DNA from: UBA5195 sp034432755 | GTDB lineage: Bacteria; Chloroflexota; Anaerolineae; Anaerolineales; Villigracilaceae | Assembly: GCA_034432755.1 (NCBI GenBank) | Contig: DAOUBQ010000094.1 | Span: 1 to 64,000, forward strand | Direction of reading: 5' to 3' | DNA length: 64,000 nt | The notes under the pieces: model-generated | Told to the model about the DNA's origin: nothing | The model's database searches: none | The model's input: only the letters and a program-made list of their open reading frames with translations | Made by a program: the position numbers and the translations under genes | Shown: positions 9,482-17,800 of the stretch, piece after piece | Position numbering within the stretch: the stretch's first letter is position 1 | Layout: every line of letters starts with the position of its first letter

Positions 9482-9768
9482 TATTCAAAAACGGGTGGAA
9501 TTTTGAACTGCCCCTGTTCCTGTTCGGGAGCGTTTTTGAGCAATTCTTCCCGAGTCAGGCCGGGGCGCGGTTCATCGCGGCGCAGGTGGCTATCGCCGCT
9601 GAAAATGCTGGCGGTGGGTGGAATGCTGGCTGTATCCAACTGTTGCAATTGAGCAACATGGTCTAGGATGGCCGAGAGCTGCTCGCGGTAGCGGGCTTTT
9701 TCTTCCTCGGTCAGTTCGAGGCGAGCCAGCTTGGCAATGTGTTCAACTTCCTGTATGGTTAGCGGCAT
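9481..9768 (-). CDS. gatC: Aspartyl/glutamyl-tRNA amidotransferase subunit C
   Basis: This 95-residue protein has the GatC layout: VEHIAKLARLELTEEE near the N terminus and the LSAILDHVAQLQQLDT helix, followed by LRRDEPRPGLTREELLKNAP. GatC wraps around GatA and GatB and stabilises the GatCAB complex. It is the first gene of the gatC-gatA pair, overlapping gatA by one base. Confidence 0.95.
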   Translation of the reverse strand: MPLTIQEVEHIAKLARLELTEEEKARYREQLSAILDHVAQLQQLDTASIPPTASIFSGDSHLRRDEPRPGLTREELLKNAPEQEQGQFKIPPVFE

Positions 9769-9786
9769 GGGCGCGATTATAACGCA

Positions 9787-10869
9787 TTAGAACCACTCTA
9801 CCCGGTTGCGCCCTTTGCTCTTGGCAATATAAAGAGCCTGGTCGGCGCGGGAGAATATTTTCTCAAAGGTATCGCCGCGCTGAAGGTCGGAGCCGCCAAA
9901 GGAAAATGTGATGTGCAATTTGGCAAAGAGGTGATTTTCAACCGTCTGGCGAATGCGCTCAATGGTCTGGATATGCTTAATGGCATCCCCTTCCTGCAGC
10001 AGGATGATGAATTCCTCACCACCCCAGCGCCCCACCAGGTCTCGTTCACGCAGACTGTTTTTGAGCAAAGCCGCCGCTTCACGTAAGACGATATCGCCGG
10101 TACCATGACCGTAGGTATCGTTAATCGCTTTGAAGAAATCAATATCGGCCACCACCAAGCCCAGTTGAGCGTTGGGTTCGGCCAAACGTTTTTCAATCAA
10201 ATTGCTCATGGCGCGGCGGTTGGGCAGGCCGGTGAGCGGGTCGAGATAAGCCAGGGTTTCTACATTCAGCGCTTGGTTTTGGGTTTCGAGCAAGTCATCT
10301 TTGGCTTTGGCCAGAATCAGCGTGATGAAAGCAACCGCCACCAGGCGAGTTTCGAGCCGAAAGAACTCGCGCAAAATTTCGCCGGAAAATTCTGAAAGAA
10401 GAGGCACGGTGACGAAAAAAATCAATCCAATTTGTCCCACACAAATCCACAAGGCATTTTTTCGCTCAAAAACAATGTAACTGAGGATAAAGCCGATGGC
10501 TATCGTCCAAAAATTGGCCTGAACTTCTCCCAACCAGTTGATGAGCTCATGCGCTGTGGGGTTGTAAACAAGATAAACGTATTTGCTAAAAGCAAAAACA
10601 AAGTTAAACAAAATGACAAACCGCTCTATCCAGCGGAGAGGCAGGTTGGGGTTAAACAGGGCGGCCGCGGCCAAGAGCAAGCCGACCATCAAACCGCCGT
10701 AGGTAACGCGCCAAAAGAGGATGTCAAAGCGCAGCAACCAGGTCCAAACAATAACCGGTAGGCTGACAAAAACCGCCCACAGATAGGCCTGACGCCGAAA
10801 TTTATTTTGTTGCCGAAAGACGGTCCGCAGACCTCCCAGGGCAGAAAATGCTGAACGAAAAGGTTTCAT
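9787..10869 (-). CDS. Membrane-bound diguanylate cyclase (GGDEF)
   Basis: This 360-residue protein has an N-terminal half with about five or six transmembrane helices (roughly residues 30-185), then a GGDEF domain. The active-site signature is GGEEF (283-287), a functional variant. The inhibitory I-site RERD (274-277) lies five residues before it, so product feedback by c-di-GMP is expected. Mg-binding ADIDFFKAIND is intact. It should make c-di-GMP from two GTP at the membrane; the sensory input is unknown, as the membrane part resembles no named sensor I can identify. Confidence 0.9.
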   Translation of the reverse strand: MKPFRSAFSALGGLRTVFRQQNKFRRQAYLWAVFVSLPVIVWTWLLRFDILFWRVTYGGLMVGLLLAAAALFNPNLPLRWIERFVILFNFVFAFSKYVYLVYNPTAHELINWLGEVQANFWTIAIGFILSYIVFERKNALWICVGQIGLIFFVTVPLLSEFSGEILREFFRLETRLVAVAFITLILAKAKDDLLETQNQALNVETLAYLDPLTGLPNRRAMSNLIEKRLAEPNAQLGLVVADIDFFKAINDTYGHGTGDIVLREAAALLKNSLRERDLVGRWGGEEFIILLQEGDAIKHIQTIERIRQTVENHLFAKLHITFSFGGSDLQRGDTFEKIFSRADQALYIAKSKGRNRVEWF

Positions 10870-10877
10870 TTAGGTAG

Positions 10878-12049
10878 AGGATTCGGTAATTCAAGCGGGT
10901 GCATGGATGGCAAGTACTTTCATGCGCGAGCCGGCAAGTTCAGGACGTTGGAAACGGTGTGCAGTGAGTGCGACACCGAGCATAACACTGTAGACAAGCG
11001 CAGTATGTTGATAGGCAGCGCATAGACCTTGCCACCGCGCAGCCTCCAAGCCGAAGTAGCGTTTTGCCCAAGCAAAGTGGCGTTCAATCACAGTACGGAA
11101 CTTGAGATGGAAACGCCATTGACGAATAAAGGGCAGCGTTGCCAGCGCCTTCTTTCCCTGCTTGCGGAGATTGTAGTCAATCACCCAGCCTGCCTGTAGG
11201 ACGGTGCGAATGTAATTCAAGAATGCAAAGATAAAGTAAGCCGCATCCGCACGCACGATGGCGATTGGCAGGCCGAAGAAGGCAACTGCCAGAGAGAGCA
11301 ACGGAATGGCTAGTGGAGCATCATGGCGATTGGCAGGCGTCACCAGGAACAGGATCGGCAGTTCCGACCAGCGGCATAAGAGCGTATGCACCTTGTAACC
11401 CCAAACCGAACCTTTCCAAGTCTTGGGAAAACTCCACGCAGCGTCGGAATCGCCATGAAACCATGCCTTTTGGGTTGTGGAATCCAGAACCACATCCACT
11501 CCTTGAATGATTTTGGCCTGCAATAACTGCCAAACCATGCCAAGAAAGAACAACCAGAACGCCCAGATGCCCAAAGATTGACGGCGTTCCCAGTATTGTC
11601 CAATACTGATGACCCGTCCACTCGCGAACCCTGCTGCTTGGGCGGCTTCGGGATGACTACGAAAATAGTCCACCACCATCTCGTAGATCATCTGCCACGC
11701 TGCCTGGATGTATGCCAGCATCAAGATGCTCTCGTCCGAATACTGGATTTTCGGACCGCGGCGGGATGACGCGGGTAGACTGTGGCGGCGCGACAGGCTC
11801 AGTTGCACAGCCCAATGCGCTATCGTCATGGCATTGCTAGTCTTTAGAAACTCAGCAGGCGTTACCCACAGGCGTTTGCTTAGCCGAGCAGGCAGGCGCC
11901 CCAAGTCAATTTCGGCTGGCGTCAATCTCACGCCTGTTGTTTTTGAAAGTGTTGTACAATCTGTCATAGGGTCTCTCCCGGTCGTAGTGGTGTGAATACC
12001 AATTCTACTTCCGTTAGAGACCCTCTCCGTCAATTCTAATTAACCTGAA
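10878..12049 (-). mobile_element. Insertion sequence carrying a DDE transposase (ends uncertain)
   Basis: The element is inferred from the transposase gene and from the broken Rieske gene just beyond its right side. I compared the flanks by eye and found no convincing terminal inverted repeats or target duplication, so the ends are approximate. Confidence 0.4.
10891..11967 (-). CDS. IS4/IS5-superfamily DDE transposase
   Basis: This 358-residue transposase has candidate catalytic acids in VDVVLDSTTQK (first Asp), IVRADAAYF (second Asp) and TVIERHFAWAKRYFGLE (Glu, with a Y/R-rich context typical of IS4-like enzymes). The N-terminal part (about 1-130) contains the helical DNA-binding region. 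The internal start MTDC was chosen because a GGGAGAG ribosome-binding site lies upstream; 22 more codons are open in frame. The gene appears intact and so may be active. Exact family assignment was not possible by eye. Confidence 0.85.
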   Translation of the reverse strand: MTDCTTLSKTTGVRLTPAEIDLGRLPARLSKRLWVTPAEFLKTSNAMTIAHWAVQLSLSRRHSLPASSRRGPKIQYSDESILMLAYIQAAWQMIYEMVVDYFRSHPEAAQAAGFASGRVISIGQYWERRQSLGIWAFWLFFLGMVWQLLQAKIIQGVDVVLDSTTQKAWFHGDSDAAWSFPKTWKGSVWGYKVHTLLCRWSELPILFLVTPANRHDAPLAIPLLSLAVAFFGLPIAIVRADAAYFIFAFLNYIRTVLQAGWVIDYNLRKQGKKALATLPFIRQWRFHLKFRTVIERHFAWAKRYFGLEAARWQGLCAAYQHTALVYSVMLGVALTAHRFQRPELAGSRMKVLAIHAPA

Positions 12050-12136
12050 TTCGGGATAAGCCTTTTGAACCGTCCTGAAGGCTTTGTGCGGGCGATTTCA
12101 AGGGTCGAACCCAGCCTTCGGGACGCTTATCCCGAA
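12050..12136. repeat. Long imperfect palindrome between the IS and the Rieske remnant
   Basis: Outer arms TTCGGGATAAGC (12050-12061) and GCTTATCCCGAA (12125-12136) are perfect complements. Inner arms CGTCCTGAAGGCT (12071-12083) and AGCCTTCGGGACG (12113-12125) differ at one base. The left arm carries a 9-base insertion. The core belongs to the CCCGAAGG/CCTTCGGG terminator family found elsewhere in the window. Confidence 0.7.
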
Positions 12137-12140
12137 CTGA

Positions 12141-12479
12141 CGTTATTTACAGCCCCGCCTGGCCGAAGGCGAATTTGGCTCGGTCATCAACCTGGGCGCA
12201 GTCGAAAACTTCCCGCCCGGTTCGGTCACGCACATCACCAACGGACGCTTCTACCTCGTCCGACTGGCCGATGGCGGCCTGCTGGCGCTGTACCACCGCT
12301 GCACGCACCTGGGCTGCACCGTGCCGTATGACCAGACCAGCGGCCAATTCGTCTGCCCGTGCCACTCCTCGCGCTTCGATGGCGAAGGCGAAGTGGAAAA
12401 CCCGCCCGCCCCGCGTCCGCTCGACCTGTTCGCCATCACCATTGAACAACCCGGCCCTGACCTCCATGACCTACGATGA
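12141..12479 (+). pseudogene. 5'-truncated Rieske [2Fe-2S] protein remnant
   Basis: The frame encodes LAEGEFGSVINLGAVENF, then CTHLGC and CPCHSSRFDGEGEV, the two Cys/His pairs of a Rieske cluster. There is no start codon: the frame opens only at 12141, immediately after the palindrome, so the N-terminal helix and anchor are gone. The 3' end is also abnormal. Around 12445 the sequence passes from Rieske (PLDLFAITIE) to the middle of a cytochrome c domain in another frame, which indicates a deletion junction. It probably belonged to a quinol-cytochrome c type complex. Confidence 0.8.
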
Positions 12480-13524
12480 CCTGTTCAAAACCATCGCGCG
12501 CGGGCGCTGGCACCTCCATGCCCGCCTGGAGCAAGGACGACGGCGGCCCGATCAGCGATTACCAGATTTCGGAACTGGTCTCGCTGGTGCAATCGGGCGA
12601 CTGGCAGGCCACCGGCGACCGCGTGGTCAACCTGGGACTGGCGCCGCTCATCCCCTTCACCACCCAGCCCGATACCGCCCTGCTCGAAGCAGTGGCCGCC
12701 TCCCCGATGGCGAAACGTTGAAGAGTGCGCTCACCATCTACGCCGATTCGTGCGTGGCCTGTCATGGCGCCGATGGGCTTGGCACGGCACTGGCCCCGGC
12801 GCTCAACGACCCTGCCGCGCGCGCTAAATCTGCCGAGGAACTGACCCGCACCATCACCTTTGGCTCACCCGGAACGCGCATGAGCGCCTGGAGCGGTCAA
12901 CTCAGCGCCGAAGAAATTGCCCGCATGGTGACTCTCATCCAGCGCTGGGATGAAATTCCCCTGGGGACGATTCCGGCGCCCGATGTGCCGATTCCCACCA
13001 CCGCCGAATCGATTGCCCGGGGCAGTGAACTCTACGCCGCCAACTGCGCCCGCTGTCACGGCCCCGAAGGGCAAGGCACGCCGCGCGCCCCGGCCCTGAA
13101 CGTCAAATCCTTCCTCACCCAAACCAACGACCAGGCTATTCAGTTGATTATCTCCGGCGGCGTGCCGGGGACGGCCATGCCCGCCTGGGGTGACCGCATG
13201 ACCGAAGCCGACATTCAGGCCATTGTGGGCTTCATCCACCAATGGGAGCCGACCGCGCCCGCAGTGGCCGTGCCAACCCGCCCCGGTGGAGGCGGCCCGC
13301 CCTGGCTGCGCAACAATACCACCACGCCCGCCCAGCCTTCTGCAGGCGCTCCCGGCCAGCAAACGCCCTCTGGCGGCGCAGGCGGCCCACCCTGGGCGCA
13401 ATCTCAAACCCAATCGGCCTGGTGGCAAACCCTTAATTGGCCGCTCCTGCTTGGCCTGACCGCCGCCCTCTCGGTCGTCTTTTCCCTGATAGTCGCCGGG
13501 CTGAGCGGGTTGAAGAAACCTTAA
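12445..13524 (+). pseudogene. Multi-haem cytochrome c remnant with two frameshifts
   Basis: The sequence begins inside a cytochrome c domain (NPALTSMTYDDLFKTIARG), shifts frame near 12505 (continuing as AGTSMPAWSKDDGGPISDYQ) and shifts back near 12703 (PDGETLKSALTIY). It then encodes two complete mono-haem domains with CVACH and CARCH and Met-ligand segments RMSAWS and TAMPAWG, a Pro/Gly/Thr-rich linker, and one C-terminal membrane helix (about 13432-13510). The first domain lacks its CxxCH. A long in-frame ORF hides the two compensating shifts, and its first half is not a real protein. If the shifts are sequencing errors, the gene would still lack its 5' part. Confidence 0.75.
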
Positions 13525-13527
13525 CTT

Positions 13528-13613
13528 TTTGGACACGGATGACACGGATTACACGGAATCTCACGGATTTTTCTTAAAAAAATCCGTCCAATCCGTGAAA
13601 TCCGTGTCCTGGT
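13528..13613. repeat. Dispersed ATCCGTG-rich palindromic repeat, copy A
   Basis: The stretch alternates ACACGGATT and AATCCGTG blocks around a TTTTTCTTAAAAAAA centre, forming an imperfect palindrome. A close copy, split by an insertion, lies at 58181-58322. It sits between the cytochrome remnant and the ECF sigma gene. Confidence 0.75.
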
Positions 13614-13693
13614 TTTGGTTTACCGGTGTCCTTCGCATTGCGGCTTTTCTGCCCGTATCTCTACGCCCTCTCTTGCGTCATAATGAGTACAGG

Positions 13694-14245
13694 ATGACCT
13701 CCGATAGCGAATTGCTCTCCCGCCTGGCGCGCTCAGAACGTCAGACCTTTGCCGAAGTGTATGATACCTTCAGCCCAGGCCTGTACCGTTACGCATACCG
13801 CCTGCTGGGAGATGCCGAAACCGCCGAAGAGTGCGTGGCCGAAACCTTTAGCCGCTTTTTGGAAGCCCTGCGGCGCGGCAAAGGCCCGCGCAATTACCTG
13901 CAAGCCTACCTGTACCGCGTGGCGCACAACTGGATTACCGACTTTTATCACCGCTCGCCGCCGCCCGCCGAAGAACTGCCCGAAACCCAGCCCGCGCCCG
14001 ACCCCCTGCCTGAATCGGAGACGATTCGGCGTGAGGGGCAGGCGCGTTTGCGGGCGGCGCTAGCCCAACTCACCCCCGAACAGCGCCAGGTGATTGCGCT
14101 CAAATACCTGGAAGAACTGGACAACGAGGACGTGGCGCGGATTGTAGAAAAGCCGGTGGGCGCAGTCAAATCCTTACAGCACCGCGCGCTTGCCAGCCTG
14201 AAACGCCTGCTCATAAAGGATGTGACCGATGACCGACGAACTTGA
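13694..14245 (+). CDS. ECF-type RNA polymerase sigma factor
   Basis: This 183-residue sigma-70 family protein has region 2 at about 20-90 (FAEVYDTFSPGLYRYAYRLLGDAETAEECVAETF and an LYRVAHNWITDFYHR motif) and region 4 at about 125-175 (LTPEQRQVIALKYLEELDNEDVA, with a helix-turn-helix). It lacks regions 1 and 3, as ECF factors do. The ATG used here starts the conserved part; an upstream in-frame extension runs through repeat DNA and is unlikely. It overlaps the next gene by 17 bases, so the two are translationally coupled. Confidence 0.9.
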   Translation: MTSDSELLSRLARSERQTFAEVYDTFSPGLYRYAYRLLGDAETAEECVAETFSRFLEALRRGKGPRNYLQAYLYRVAHNWITDFYHRSPPPAEELPETQPAPDPLPESETIRREGQARLRAALAQLTPEQRQVIALKYLEELDNEDVARIVEKPVGAVKSLQHRALASLKRLLIKDVTDDRRT

Positions 14246-15134
14246 TCCTCAACTGAAGCAATTGTTCGATGACCTAAAACCCGTCCCGCCGCGCAACCCG
14301 GCGCGCGCCGCGCACGGACGGGCGCGTTTCCTGGCTGAATCCGCCCAGCCCGTATCTCAAAACGCCTTCCTGCGTCTCATCAATCAAATCCTACAATTCA
14401 GGAAGGAGCGTTTTTCAATGAACACCATTCTCACCCTCGTCCTGGTCTTTGCCGCACTGTTTGGCGGCACCGCTGGCACGGTCTATGCCGCACAGGATGA
14501 CCTGCCGACCGAGACTCTCTACCCGGTCAAGACCCTCACCGAAGACCTGCGCCTAGCGCTGGCCTCCGAACCCGAAACGCGGCTGACCCTGCTGACCGAC
14601 CTGGCCCAAACCCGCGTTGAAGAAATGGCCCAACTGGCCCAAGCCGGCGTTGTCCCGCCGGAAGCGACCCTGGCCCGCTGGCAGGAGCATACCCGCCAGG
14701 CCCTCGACCTGGCCGCCTCCCTGCCCGAACCCGACATGCTGCGGACGATGGAGCATCTGCGCGACCAGTTGCGTGACCAGCTGCGCCTGGTGGAGCAATG
14801 CGCCGCCACCGGCGAACCCCTCCAGACCATGACTCGCGCCCGCGATATGCTCCGTGAGCATTTGCGCCTGCTCGATGGCGGCCTGGCCGACCCGCAAGGC
14901 TTCCGCAATGCCGCCCAGCACGGCTTCCCGGCCGAACAACCCGGCGGCTACGGCCCTGGCAACCCGCCCGAAGCCACCCCCGGCACTGGCAGCGGCTATG
15001 GCCCCGGCAACCCGCCCGAAGCCACCCCCGGCACTGGCAGCGGCTATGGCCCCGGCCTCAACCCCAACCCAACCCAAGTGCCCGGCAATCCAGGAAATGG
15101 CAGCGGGCCGGGAGGTGGCAACAACAAACCATAG
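14229..15134 (+). CDS. DUF5667-like single-pass membrane protein, likely sigma-factor partner
   Basis: The 301-residue protein has a cytoplasmic N-terminal segment (about 1-60), one membrane helix (about 64-85, ending in AAQDD) and an extracytoplasmic helical domain (about 88-220) beginning LPTETLYPVKTLTEDLRLALA, typical of DUF5667. The C-terminal tail is Gly/Pro-rich and contains two identical 16-residue units (GYGPGNPPEATPGTGS) encoded by a perfect 48-bp tandem repeat. Overlap with the ECF sigma gene suggests an anti-sigma or cell-envelope sensor role, but a classical zinc anti-sigma motif is not visible. Confidence 0.75.
   Translation: MTDELDPQLKQLFDDLKPVPPRNPARAAHGRARFLAESAQPVSQNAFLRLINQILQFRKERFSMNTILTLVLVFAALFGGTAGTVYAAQDDLPTETLYPVKTLTEDLRLALASEPETRLTLLTDLAQTRVEEMAQLAQAGVVPPEATLARWQEHTRQALDLAASLPEPDMLRTMEHLRDQLRDQLRLVEQCAATGEPLQTMTRARDMLREHLRLLDGGLADPQGFRNAAQHGFPAEQPGGYGPGNPPEATPGTGSGYGPGNPPEATPGTGSGYGPGLNPNPTQVPGNPGNGSGPGGGNNKP
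14947..15048 (+). repeat. 48-bp perfect tandem repeat inside the DUF5667-like gene
   Basis: Two consecutive 48-base units coding for GYGPGNPPEATPGTGS differ by at most a couple of bases. A third partial unit (GYGPG) follows. The recent duplication expands the Pro/Gly tail. Confidence 0.8.
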
Positions 15135-15161
15135 CCATTCAACAATTTCAGCACTCAAACA

Positions 15162-15194
15162 AGCGTAGGGCGAGATAATATCTCGCCCTACGCT
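15162..15194. repeat. 33-base near-perfect palindrome (GTAGGGC..GCCCTAC)
   Basis: Two 16-base arms (AGCGTAGGGCGAGATA and its exact complement) surround a single A. It may terminate the sigma operon, but there is no T-run. Related palindromes occur at 29105-29131 and 56720-56751. Confidence 0.8.
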
Positions 15195-15221
15195 GCAAAA
15201 TCTTACAAAACGCCACGCATA

Positions 15222-15239
15222 TTGTGACTTTATTCACAA
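15222..15239 (+). promoter_or_regulatory. Rex-like operator upstream of the hydrogenase accessory block
   Basis: TTGTGACTTTATTCACAA matches the Rex consensus (TTGTGA-N6-TCACAA) in all conserved positions. It is the core of an 11-bp perfect inverted repeat (GCATATTGTGA / TCACAATATGC). It lies 67 bases before the first DRTGG gene. Rex is an NADH/NAD+-sensing repressor, which fits an NAD-linked hydrogenase locus. No rex gene is in the window. Confidence 0.65.
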
Positions 15240-15306
15240 TATGCGCATCGCAAACTATCGGGTAAAATTCATCCAGACAAAGTGAGCAAGGAGTTATCGT
15301 TATTTT

Positions 15307-15666
15307 ATGAACGTCAAAGAGTTGGTCAAAATTGTCGAAGGGAATGTTCTCAACCCACAAGTTTCCCTCAACCATGAATTGAAAGGCGGCTGCGGGGCCG
15401 ATTTGATGAGCGATGTGCTGGCCTCGGTTCAACCCGACGCTGTTTTGTTGACCGGTTTGTGCAATGTGCAAGTCGTACGCACCGCGCAAATGGCCGATGT
15501 GCGGGCAATCGTCTTTGTGCGCGGCAAAATTCCCCAGGCCGAAACCATCAACCTGGCAACACAAGAGGGCATTCCTCTGATTACCAGCCCCTTTGGCATG
15601 TTCGAGCTGTGTGGACGGCTCTATCAGGCTGGCCTACACAGCCTGGAAACGCCGGCTTCACTCTAG
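15307..15666 (+). CDS. DRTGG-domain protein 1
   Basis: This 119-residue soluble protein resembles the DRTGG domain found in HprK and Pta N-terminal regions: MNVKELVKIVEGNVLN, GGCGADLMSDVLASVQPDAVLLTG and a final PLITSPFGMFELCGRLYQAG. Such stand-alone DRTGG proteins are often encoded beside HydABC-type hydrogenases; their function is unknown. A good AAGGAG site lies upstream of ATG. The next gene follows after 9 bases, so it opens an operon probably controlled by the Rex-like site. Confidence 0.8.
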   Translation: MNVKELVKIVEGNVLNPQVSLNHELKGGCGADLMSDVLASVQPDAVLLTGLCNVQVVRTAQMADVRAIVFVRGKIPQAETINLATQEGIPLITSPFGMFELCGRLYQAGLHSLETPASL

Positions 15667-15675
15667 GATACCCCC

Positions 15676-16686
15676 ATGGCAAGCCTCCAGGAACTGCACG
15701 GACGCAAAGGACGCATCATCACCGATAAAGACGCGCGTGAAATCAGCCGTGTTGAGGAACTTTCATATGATTTAAAAATCAGCGATGTAATGACGCGCGA
15801 TGTTAAAACCGTTCCACCCGATATTCCAATGAGTGATGTATTAGAAATCTTACGCGTCAACCGAATTTCAGGCGTGCCAGTGATAGAAAACAACCACCTG
15901 ACGGGCATTTTGAGCATCGAAGACCTGGTGCGCTCGATGGAAAAAAACGAACTGCATGTGCCGGTTCGACAGTACATGAGCCAAACCATCGTGAGCGTCA
16001 ACGCTCACGATTCGGTCGTCAAAGCCATCGAAACCTTCAGCGCGCAGCGCAAAGGCCGCCTGCCGGTTGTAGATGAAAACGGCAAACTGGTCGGAATCAT
16101 CACCAAAGGCGACATTACGCGCGGCGTCTTGAGTGCATTACAACGCGATTATCACGAAGAAGAACTGCGCCGCTACCGCGCCAGCCACCTGTTTGAGGAC
16201 ATCACCTCCGACCGCACCAGCCTCATTTTGCGCTACGATATCAAGGCGCGCGACTACACCAACGGCGGACAGGCCTCCAGCCACATCAAGCGCGCCCTGC
16301 TGCGGCTGGGTGCCAACCCGCAATTGGCTCGGCAGTGTGGCATTGCCATTTACGAAGCCGAGATGAACCTCATCATCCACACCGACCATGGCGGCGTCAT
16401 CCGGGTACAAATCGAACCGCACCGCATCCTGATGCAAACCACCGACGACGGTCCCGGCATCGCCGATATAGACAAAGCCCTCACCCCGGGCTGGTCCACC
16501 GCCAGCCAGGAAGTGCGTGATATGGGCTTTGGCGCGGGCATGGGGTTGGTCAACATCCACCGCTGCGTAGACAAGATGGAGCTACAATCTAGCCTGGGCA
16601 AAGGCACCAAGCTGCTAATGGAAATCAATTTGCGCCCTGAAGAGCGATTCAAAGAAACCGACGACCCTGAAAGTGCTCATAATTGA
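15676..16686 (+). CDS. CBS-pair protein with C-terminal anti-sigma-type ATPase domain
   Basis: This 336-residue protein begins with two CBS repeats (about 33-150: VMTRDVKTVPPDIPMSDVLEILR and QYMSQTIVSVNAHDSVVKAIETF), which bind adenylates. Residues about 185-325 form a GHKL/HATPase domain with an N-box (YEAEMNLIIH), DDGPGI (G1) and GFGAGMGLVNIHR (G2), like RsbW/SpoIIAB switch kinases. There is no H-box or membrane helix, so it is not a standard histidine kinase. It lies nine bases from a DRTGG gene on either side. It may sense energy charge and act on a partner protein, but the partner is unknown. Confidence 0.85.
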   Translation: MASLQELHGRKGRIITDKDAREISRVEELSYDLKISDVMTRDVKTVPPDIPMSDVLEILRVNRISGVPVIENNHLTGILSIEDLVRSMEKNELHVPVRQYMSQTIVSVNAHDSVVKAIETFSAQRKGRLPVVDENGKLVGIITKGDITRGVLSALQRDYHEEELRRYRASHLFEDITSDRTSLILRYDIKARDYTNGGQASSHIKRALLRLGANPQLARQCGIAIYEAEMNLIIHTDHGGVIRVQIEPHRILMQTTDDGPGIADIDKALTPGWSTASQEVRDMGFGAGMGLVNIHRCVDKMELQSSLGKGTKLLMEINLRPEERFKETDDPESAHN

Positions 16687-16695
16687 GGAAAAGAC

Positions 16696-17034
16696 ATGAA
16701 CCTGCAAGAGATAATCAACCAACTCAACCTGACCGTTCTCACCCACCCTAAACCCTTCGAAACCGTCCAACCTACCGGCGGCTACGCATCAGACCTGCTC
16801 AGTTGCGTGATTGCCGGGGCCAAACCTGGCAACCTATGGCTCACCATCCAGGCACATACCAACATCGTAGCGATTGCCTCGCTCAATGAACTGGCGGCTG
16901 TCATCATCACCGAAAACGCCTCGCCGGAGGCCGCCGTTATCGAAAAAGCCAACGAACAGGGCGTAACACTGCTTGTCTCGCGCGAAAACACCTACCAACT
17001 GGCCGGGAAACTGTGGGAAATGGGAATTCGGTAA
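16696..17034 (+). CDS. DRTGG-domain protein 2
   Basis: This 112-residue paralogue of the protein at 15307 is recognised by MNLQEIINQLNLTVLT, GGYASDLLSCVIAGAKPGNLWLTIQ and LLVSRENTYQLAGKLWEMGI. It carries the same fold in the same operon but differs strongly in sequence, which suggests an old duplication and perhaps a heterodimer. It lies between the CBS-ATPase and the PHP gene. Confidence 0.78.
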   Translation: MNLQEIINQLNLTVLTHPKPFETVQPTGGYASDLLSCVIAGAKPGNLWLTIQAHTNIVAIASLNELAAVIITENASPEAAVIEKANEQGVTLLVSRENTYQLAGKLWEMGIR

Positions 17035-17062
17035 TTCGATATTCATTCCCCATATTCGAATC

Positions 17063-17800
17063 ATGAAAACCTTTCGAGCAGAACTCCACGTTCACACCGT
17101 GCTATCGCCATGCGCAGGCGTGGAGATGATTCCGCCGCTGATTGTGTCTCAGGCCATTGAGAGCGACATCCAACTGATAGCCATCACCGACCATAATGCC
17201 AGTGCGAATATCCCCGCTGTCATGGAAGCCGCGCAAGGGACAGGGCTGATCGTCCTGCCCGGCATGGAACTTCAGACAAAAGAAGAAGTCCACCTGCTCT
17301 GCCTGTTCGACACGCTCGAACAGGTTTTTTGGTGGCAAAAACAGGTAGACCGATTCCTTCCCAACCTGCCCAACAATATTCAATACTTTGGAGAACAATT
17401 CGTCGTCGATTCAACCGGTGAATTCATTCGCCGCGAAGAGCGCCTGCTGCTCAACTCGGTCAACATCACGCTGGATGAAGCCGCCGCGCAGATCACGGCG
17501 CTTGGTGGGCTGGCCGTCCCAGCCCACATTGACCGCCAGGCCAATGGGTTGATAGCCATTCTGGGTCTGATTCCGCCCGGATTAGAAGCACTCGAAATCT
17601 CGCGTCACATCACACCTGCGGCAGCCCGTCAAAAATACCCCCAAATCACAGACTATCCCTTACTCCAAAGTGGTGATGTTCACCTGCTAGATGGCTTTAT
17701 CGGAAGCACCTATTTTCAAATAGAAAACCCATCCATCGCCGAACTGCGCCTGGCACTGGCCGGCCAAGAGGAGCGCGCGGCCTGGATTTCTGCCGCCTAA
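17063..17800 (+). CDS. PHP-domain phosphoesterase-like protein
   Basis: This 245-residue protein has PHP metal-binding motifs: ELHVHTVLSPC (HxH motif I), ITDHN (motif II), GMELQTKEEVHLLCLF (Glu and His) and a late AHIDRQ / GDVHLLD. It should be a metal-dependent phosphoesterase; its substrate is unknown. A PHP gene of this type often accompanies DRTGG/HATPase genes near HydABC hydrogenases. ATG at 17063 is preferred; an upstream start would overlap the preceding gene. Confidence 0.82.
   Translation: MKTFRAELHVHTVLSPCAGVEMIPPLIVSQAIESDIQLIAITDHNASANIPAVMEAAQGTGLIVLPGMELQTKEEVHLLCLFDTLEQVFWWQKQVDRFLPNLPNNIQYFGEQFVVDSTGEFIRREERLLLNSVNITLDEAAAQITALGGLAVPAHIDRQANGLIAILGLIPPGLEALEISRHITPAAARQKYPQITDYPLLQSGDVHLLDGFIGSTYFQIENPSIAELRLALAGQEERAAWISAA

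Noticed and set aside
10870..12060. Terminal inverted repeats of the IS element
   Set aside because: Several candidate pairs around GGTAATT and GGTTAATT were compared; none gave more than a few matched bases.
12175..13524. A single 449-residue cytochrome c protein
   Set aside because: The first part reads the Rieske remnant in the wrong frame and the stretch 12505-12703 is also out of frame. Only the last two haem domains are genuine, so a pseudogene is the better description.
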